From assembly GCF_965363235.1 (NCBI RefSeq), contig NC_134846.1:7259001-7323000 (forward strand): a stretch of 64,000 bases of DNA, in the 5' to 3' direction. Made by a program: the position numbers and the translations under genes. Below are positions 59,521 through 64,000 of the stretch, piece after piece. The notes beneath the pieces are model-generated. The model searched no databases and was not told the origin of the DNA. It saw only the letters and a program-made list of their open reading frames with translations. Position 1 is the first letter of the stretch, and each line of letters opens with the position of its first letter. This DNA is from Mytilus galloprovincialis. Taxonomy: Eukaryota; Mollusca; Bivalvia; Mytilida; Mytilidae.

Positions 59521-59544
59521 TAAACCTTTTTATTGAGTAAATAG

Positions 59545-59690
59545 AAAATAAACTGACAACGCCATGGCTAAAAATAAAAAAGACAAACAGACACACAATA
59601 GTACACATGACACAACATAGAAAACTAAAGAATAAGCAACACGAACCCCACCAAAAACTAGGGGTGATCTCAGGTGCTATTAAATTGTCC
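59545..59690 (+). repeat. dispersed bivalve repeat R3, copy 2 (partial)
   Basis: 'ctgacaacgccatggctaaaa', 'agacaaacagacacacaatagtacaca' and 'tgatctcaggtgct', as at 29525. Confidence 0.75.
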
Positions 59691-60630
59691 CTCTCTAATA
59701 TGCTGCCTAAACTTAAGTTTTACGTGAATTTTGATACCTGTATGGATAGCTTATGCTTTCAGCTTTCAGAACAATTCAATTACTCATTTGTTGTCATTTT
59801 TCATTTATAAATGTGTGATAGTAACCCCAAAATTTTAATTCATTAGCCCTAAAAGAACAAACTTTGCAATGAGAGGTATAAATGGACACAAAGGGATCTG
59901 ATAATGAAAGCAAAAAGGTGCATTAGTGGTGTTGTCATCTCAGAAACATCTTTTGTATCAATATTCAACTGGTTTTATGCAGAATATTTGACCATTTATT
60001 GGAGAACTTATTGCTCAACACTATATTCTTTCATGATGCAGCGTGATTTTATTTGTTTGACAAAGTTTTGCACAAATCGCTGTAGATTTCATTTTAATTT
60101 ATACTTAATTTCTCTCAAACTTTTAGCTTATTATAACATGATAAGTTGGCACTAATGCTTGTTAATGTAGTGATCGAAGTGGGTGTAGTATAACGACTGG
60201 ATTAATCGGGTTATGAACATGACGAAGCACCTATGCATTCTAAATGGGACAAAATGACACAAAATGACAGCTTACTACACCACCAAAAAGTCTTGTGATG
60301 TCTTACTTAATTGTATGAATGGTGGTAAAATATATTTCCATTCAACTGTTGTAATGTTATTTTGGCATTTTGTCTGAAGTATTTTAACTACTCAGTTTCA
60401 TGTGCAAAACAATATTGATCCCCCCACTTTGAATTTATATAAAATTTGAAACCCCCTTTTCCACATACAGAAAAATACTTGATCCCCCCCTGTATTTTGA
60501 CCAGCCCCTCCCCCTCCCAGGTAAATAATGATAAGTCCCCTATAAAGCTACATGTGGCAATGTGTGAAATGTGTTAACTTTTAGTAGTCTGGTTCGATTG
60601 TAGTATAAAGTAAGTAAGTAAATTATTTAT
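59691..60630. other. intergenic, nothing identified
   Basis: Short frames such as 59904-60155 show no family resemblance. Confidence 0.4.
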
Positions 60631-60635
60631 AATAG

Positions 60636-60785
60636 TGACATACAATACAATACAATACAATGTTTTTTATTGTCAATCAAGGACGCCCTTAAAGAGCAGT
60701 ATAATTACAAACAATTTATTACAATGATTATTATTAATTCTTAATGATATACAAATGACAAAATATAGATTAAAGAAAATAAACA
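60636..60785 (-). mobile_element. probable LINE 3' tail
   Basis: On the minus strand the sequence runs '...gctctttaagggcgtccttgattgacaataaaaaacattg' into a (TATTG)n pentamer run, the usual look of a CR1/L2-type LINE 3' end. Only ~150 bp are present. Confidence 0.5.
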
Positions 60786-60862
60786 CAAAAGCAAAATTAA
60801 AACTGAAGATATTTATATATGTATATATTCAACATGTAAAAATGTTATTCAACTGTTTATAG

Positions 60863-62623
60863 AGGGGGCAAGGGGTTTAATTGTTATACTGTTATGGGGC
60901 AATTTAATTCTTTGCTATCTGTTATTTTGAAAATATATTTGCTGTTAGCTGTTATTGTCTTATTCTTTGTTAGCTGTTATTGGGCTTTTAATTTTTTTGT
61001 TATCTGTTATTGTGATAATGTATTTGCTGTTAACTGTTATTGAAAATTGGAATTTTAGCATTTTTTTTGACAGTCAATATTCGGTATAAATTGAAATCAT
61101 TGGCCATTGGGGTCTACCACTACTGATATGTTTGTCCCGTATTCAGAGAAGGATTCCATTAACATATACCCATCACAGAAGTGTGGTCCAGGACAATTCA
61201 AGTATATCTTATGATTATCCTTTGTAATAAATTCCATTTTTTTTATGAATGTGTATTTAGAATTATCTTAATTTTTTGTATGAGAATAATGTTCCTTGTT
61301 TTTCGTACGAACATATTAAATTAAAACAATTCTTAATATGACAAAAAGGAAAACATATGACCAGGAATATCTGACAAGGATCTCAATTAAGGACTAGGTC
61401 CTAACAACCACTTAACCTTTTATATAATATAGTACATAGACTCAGCTCTGTGATTCTTTTCGAAGCAGAACCAAATGCATTGTACAATGAAAGTTCCAAC
61501 CATGTACTTGGGTCCGAAGCTGCACATAACTCATTACAATAAAAGATTTATTTCGTTTCAAGCCATTGTTTCCCTACTTAACTATGTATTCTACTTACTA
61601 GTACACTTGGTACAATCAAAAACCTCAGCTGATAAAAAATTGTTCAAATAAGGCATTTGAAAATAGTGGAATAAATTGCTTTTATAGAGTGTCAAAAAGT
61701 ACTTGATAAATTGCAGGCTTATAATTGGTGCTTTTGATTTTTCTACCCTATATACTACTTTGCCTCATTGTTTTATTAAGAAAAATTCACACACCTCATT
61801 AAATGGTCATTTGGAAAAAGTCAGAATATTCAAACTCTTTTAGGTCACTTTTTTGATTAGCAACAAAGGGAGCTTCAGTCAATAAATATAAACAATACAC
61901 CAACGTTTCATGAGAACTGCTGAAAACATTTTTGTGTTAATGTCTGAAAACTGGAAAATCACCCCTTTTTAATTAATAAAACCCGTTCACTCGGAAACGT
62001 AAAATCTAAAATTTATAGAAATTGAAAGTTACCTTATGTTAATAGATATAAACAATTCACCAAAAGTCATTGCTTTGTGAAAGCATTTTTGAGATATTAT
62101 CAGAAAATTGGAAAAAAAACCCCAATTTTATTGAATAAAAACCCATTACCCAGAAACTTAATATCTAAAATTTATAATAAAAAAACCCACCAAAAAACCA
62201 AAAAGGGAGCTCACGTCAATAGATATAAACAATTTCCCAAAGTTTAATGCAAATGGTTAAAGAGTTTTTTGAGTTAATGACCGACATGTTGACAACAGTA
62301 TACCATAACATGCATAATACGTTCCGTAAACGAGCGTATAAAACATATTATAATATATTGAGTAGTAATTTAAACACATTCTAGATACATAACATATATA
62401 AATTAATACTAAAAACATAGTCATAAAAAATGGCCCATTTTATGCATTGAATGCATTACAAGGGATTATATCCGTAATACGAAATACTGATTTGTCAAAG
62501 ACCGAATAATTTTAATATTTCATTTACTGTTATCTGTTTTTGTCCATTTTAATTCCTTGTTATCTGTTATGAGCCAAATCAATTTGCTGTTTTGCTGTTA
62601 TTGGGACCCCCTTGCCCCCCCTC
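60863..62623. mobile_element. non-autonomous DNA transposon with 'agggggcaagggg' inverted ends
   Basis: Left end AGGGGGCAAGGGG; right end, reversed, GAGGGGGGGCAAGGGGG. A 7-bp target duplication TTTATAG lies at 60856-60862 and 62624-62630. Both ends carry arrays of 'tttgctgttatctgttattg' words (60885-61050 and 62515-62605) in the same orientation. The middle has three ~170-bp imperfect tandem units. No transposase ORF. Confidence 0.75.
61857..62290. repeat. imperfect tandem repeat, three ~170-bp units
   Basis: Each unit has 'tcaatagatataaacaattcaccaaagt', 'aaagcatttttgagtta' and 'gaaaactggaaaa', then an A/C-rich part with 'aaaacccattacccagaaac'. Confidence 0.75.
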
Positions 62624-62630
62624 TTTATAG

Positions 62631-63099
62631 GTACCATTAGTGCCATATAAAATTTAAATTTGGTCTATATATATATTTGTTTTGCTTTGTCACGATAGTT
62701 CCACCTTTTGTCCCTTTTCTTAAACCCGAATGAATCAGAGACTATGTATAGATTCTGTATAGTAACTATACAGATTAGTATTGTAGTATATAATACTTCC
62801 ATGAATGAATATACGTCATAATCCAAATATAGTATATTCTGATCGGCATTGTCCAATCAAAAGTCCCAGTTGTGGCACACCGCCAAAATACTTTTCTGAT
62901 GCAATACACGACGTATTACTATATGCTTGCGCTAAAAAATATAAACCATCATTAAAACACAAACTAATACCAGATTATGATATCAAATCTATCAATCTTA
63001 ATATTTTTTAAATATCTCATATCAATTTATAGAGAAACGATAAAACACTGTTATATATTTTTAACTTCATTTGTTTTGTAACCGTTATGCGGAGGAAGA
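62631..63099. other. intergenic, upstream of the last gene
   Basis: A 68-codon frame at 62805-63011 has no family resemblance. Possible distal promoter; no motif called. Confidence 0.4.
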
Positions 63100-63292
63100 T
63101 AACCTTGAGAAGGAAGTTTAGTAGCGCACCTTGCCCACAATCGTCCATTTTATGATATGCCAACGTAGACAACACAGCGATAACACATTTCCGTGTGCCA
63201 ACACGACGATATTTACGATGGATCTCTAGCGAGGACGTGCCCAACCACAGGAAAGCTTAGGCTTTCAGCTACACTTTATTTTTAATCATGGC
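63100..63292 (+). promoter_or_regulatory. first exon (leader) of the ATF4-like gene
   Basis: A relatively CpG-rich stretch that ends at a strong donor, ATGGC|GTAAGT (63293). It holds uORF1 and the start of uORF2. The transcription start is not defined; the left edge is approximate. Confidence 0.6.
63218..63229 (+). promoter_or_regulatory. uORF1, three codons (ATG GAT CTC TAG)
   Basis: Encodes Met-Asp-Leu. In vertebrate ATF4 mRNAs a three-codon uORF1 lets ribosomes resume scanning after termination. Here it ends 58 nt before uORF2. Confidence 0.6.
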
Positions 63293-63952
63293 GTAAGTAC
63301 AATTACATATATTTGCTAACAGAACGGTTTCCTTGTTGATTTCGTAGACGCATTTTTTTTTACCGCCACGTACATTTTATATTATTATGAACAATGTGGG
63401 AAAAATATACTTACAGTTTAATACAGAAAATGTAATTTTGTATTGACACACTCGTAAAATCGAAAAAATGTCTTTGACAGAAACTAAATGATGGTATTCT
63501 GAAAAAAAGGGGGAGGGTAAATGTCGAAAAGGGGCGGGGGAGTTGGCAGATCCCTCGGACATTTAATCTACATCACTTTGTAATTGAGAATTCGTATGAT
63601 TCATTTCGGTCTTAAATTGCAATAATTTGTTTATGTTTATTGTTTTTTCAAAATTCTGACCAAATTTGGGCACACGTTTAAAAAAAAATTATTATTTAGT
63701 AAAGATTGTTGACTTGGTAGAAATGAGATTTCAAAAGAAATTTATTATTAATGTGATAATTGTTATATTTTCAGGTTACCCAACATACTTTTCTTTGTTG
63801 CCCTATCAGTGGCTTACGATTCTGCAGAAATCACAAGTTTTTCATTGTCATCATTTGAAGATAAAAATGAGTTCATTATTCCAAGAGATGGAGGAGTTTA
63901 CTCTGTTCGACGGGCTTGTCCCGTCGAGCAGCGGCTTCGGGCCGGGAGTTGA
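63288..63952 (+). promoter_or_regulatory. uORF2, 60 codons, spliced, overlaps the main start
   Basis: Joining 63288-63292 and 63775-63952 gives 60 codons and a TGA. It overlaps the first 86 nt of the main frame in another frame. The main ATG lies 97 nt downstream of the uORF2 ATG in the spliced leader. Mammalian ATF4 uORF2 has 59 codons and an 83-nt overlap by published description, which gives the same 97-nt offset. Its peptide starts MALPNILFFVALSVAYDSA and so resembles a signal peptide, but I do not think it is a secreted protein. Confidence 0.6.
63293..63774 (+). other. leader intron of the ATF4-like gene
   Basis: 482 bp, GTAAGT donor and 'ttgttatattttcag' acceptor. Confidence 0.75.
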
Positions 63953-64000
63953 AGACCTTGACAAGTTTGATGTGGGATTTGGAATCCCTGGTGACAGTCT
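63867..64000 (+). CDS. probable ATF4/CREB2-like transcription factor, N-terminal part
   Basis: The first 44 codons of a frame that runs off the window. It starts MSSLFQEMEEFTLFDGLVPS and continues Gly/Ser-rich and acidic. This would suit an activation region, but I do not recognise it by sequence alone. The base composition turns markedly GC-richer here than in the surrounding DNA. The assignment rests on the leader: a three-codon uORF1, then a 60-codon overlapping uORF2 with the same 97-nt offset as in mammals. If correct, the protein is a bZIP factor made mainly when eIF2 is phosphorylated. The frame is open upstream to the exon start, but there is no earlier Met, so this ATG is the start. 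The bZIP domain would lie beyond the window. Confidence 0.55.
   Translation, partial: MSSLFQEMEEFTLFDGLVPSSSGFGPGVEDLDKFDVGFGIPGDS

Noticed and set aside
63288-63952. Small secreted protein gene (60 codons with signal-like start)
   Set aside because: It overlaps a longer open frame that runs off the window, and the three-codon uORF before it fits an ATF4-type leader better. A secreted peptide is not excluded.

Overview
The window looks like nuclear DNA of a bivalve, most likely a mussel (Mytilus or a close relative). It is very AT-rich, has few genes and long non-coding tracts, and its spliced genes have GT-AG introns. It is full of dispersed repeats that I recognise from memory as typical of mussel DNA. 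Among them are elements that end in a 'gcggtcgtata' hairpin and carry ~160-bp internal tandem units, 'aatgtggcggggttaaac' repeats, TTAA-flanked short elements and a 5'-truncated LINE. The species call is inference; no marker gene in the window fixes it.

Layout. 0.9-2.8 kb: a compact non-coding LTR element (TRIM, minus strand) with a tRNA-like Pol III promoter inside each LTR. 3-12 kb: intergenic DNA with decayed copies of the neighbouring TMEM26-like locus, plus a non-autonomous hAT-like transposon at 8037-9258. 12.2-18.5 kb (minus): a three-exon TMEM26-like membrane protein gene whose splice phases and protein alignment agree. 19-30 kb: intergenic, with minisatellites, hairpin elements and a LINE reverse transcriptase ORF at 24.1-25.7 kb. 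30.7-34.2 kb (plus) and 42.9-46.2 kb (minus): two large C2H2 zinc-finger genes facing each other tail to tail. 46.6-62.6 kb: a dense bed of nested repeats. 63.1-64.0 kb (plus): the start of a gene that runs off the window. Its leader has a 3-codon uORF and then a ~60-codon uORF that overlaps the main start out of frame, the arrangement known for the stress transcription factor ATF4.

The genes do not form a pathway. One is a polytopic membrane protein, two are probable DNA-binding proteins that look like diverged paralogues, and one is a probable stress-regulated transcription factor. The most notable items are the tRNA-bearing LTR element, the ATF4-type leader, the repeated decayed copies of the TMEM26-like 3' end, and the layered insertions at 51.6-54.3 kb.
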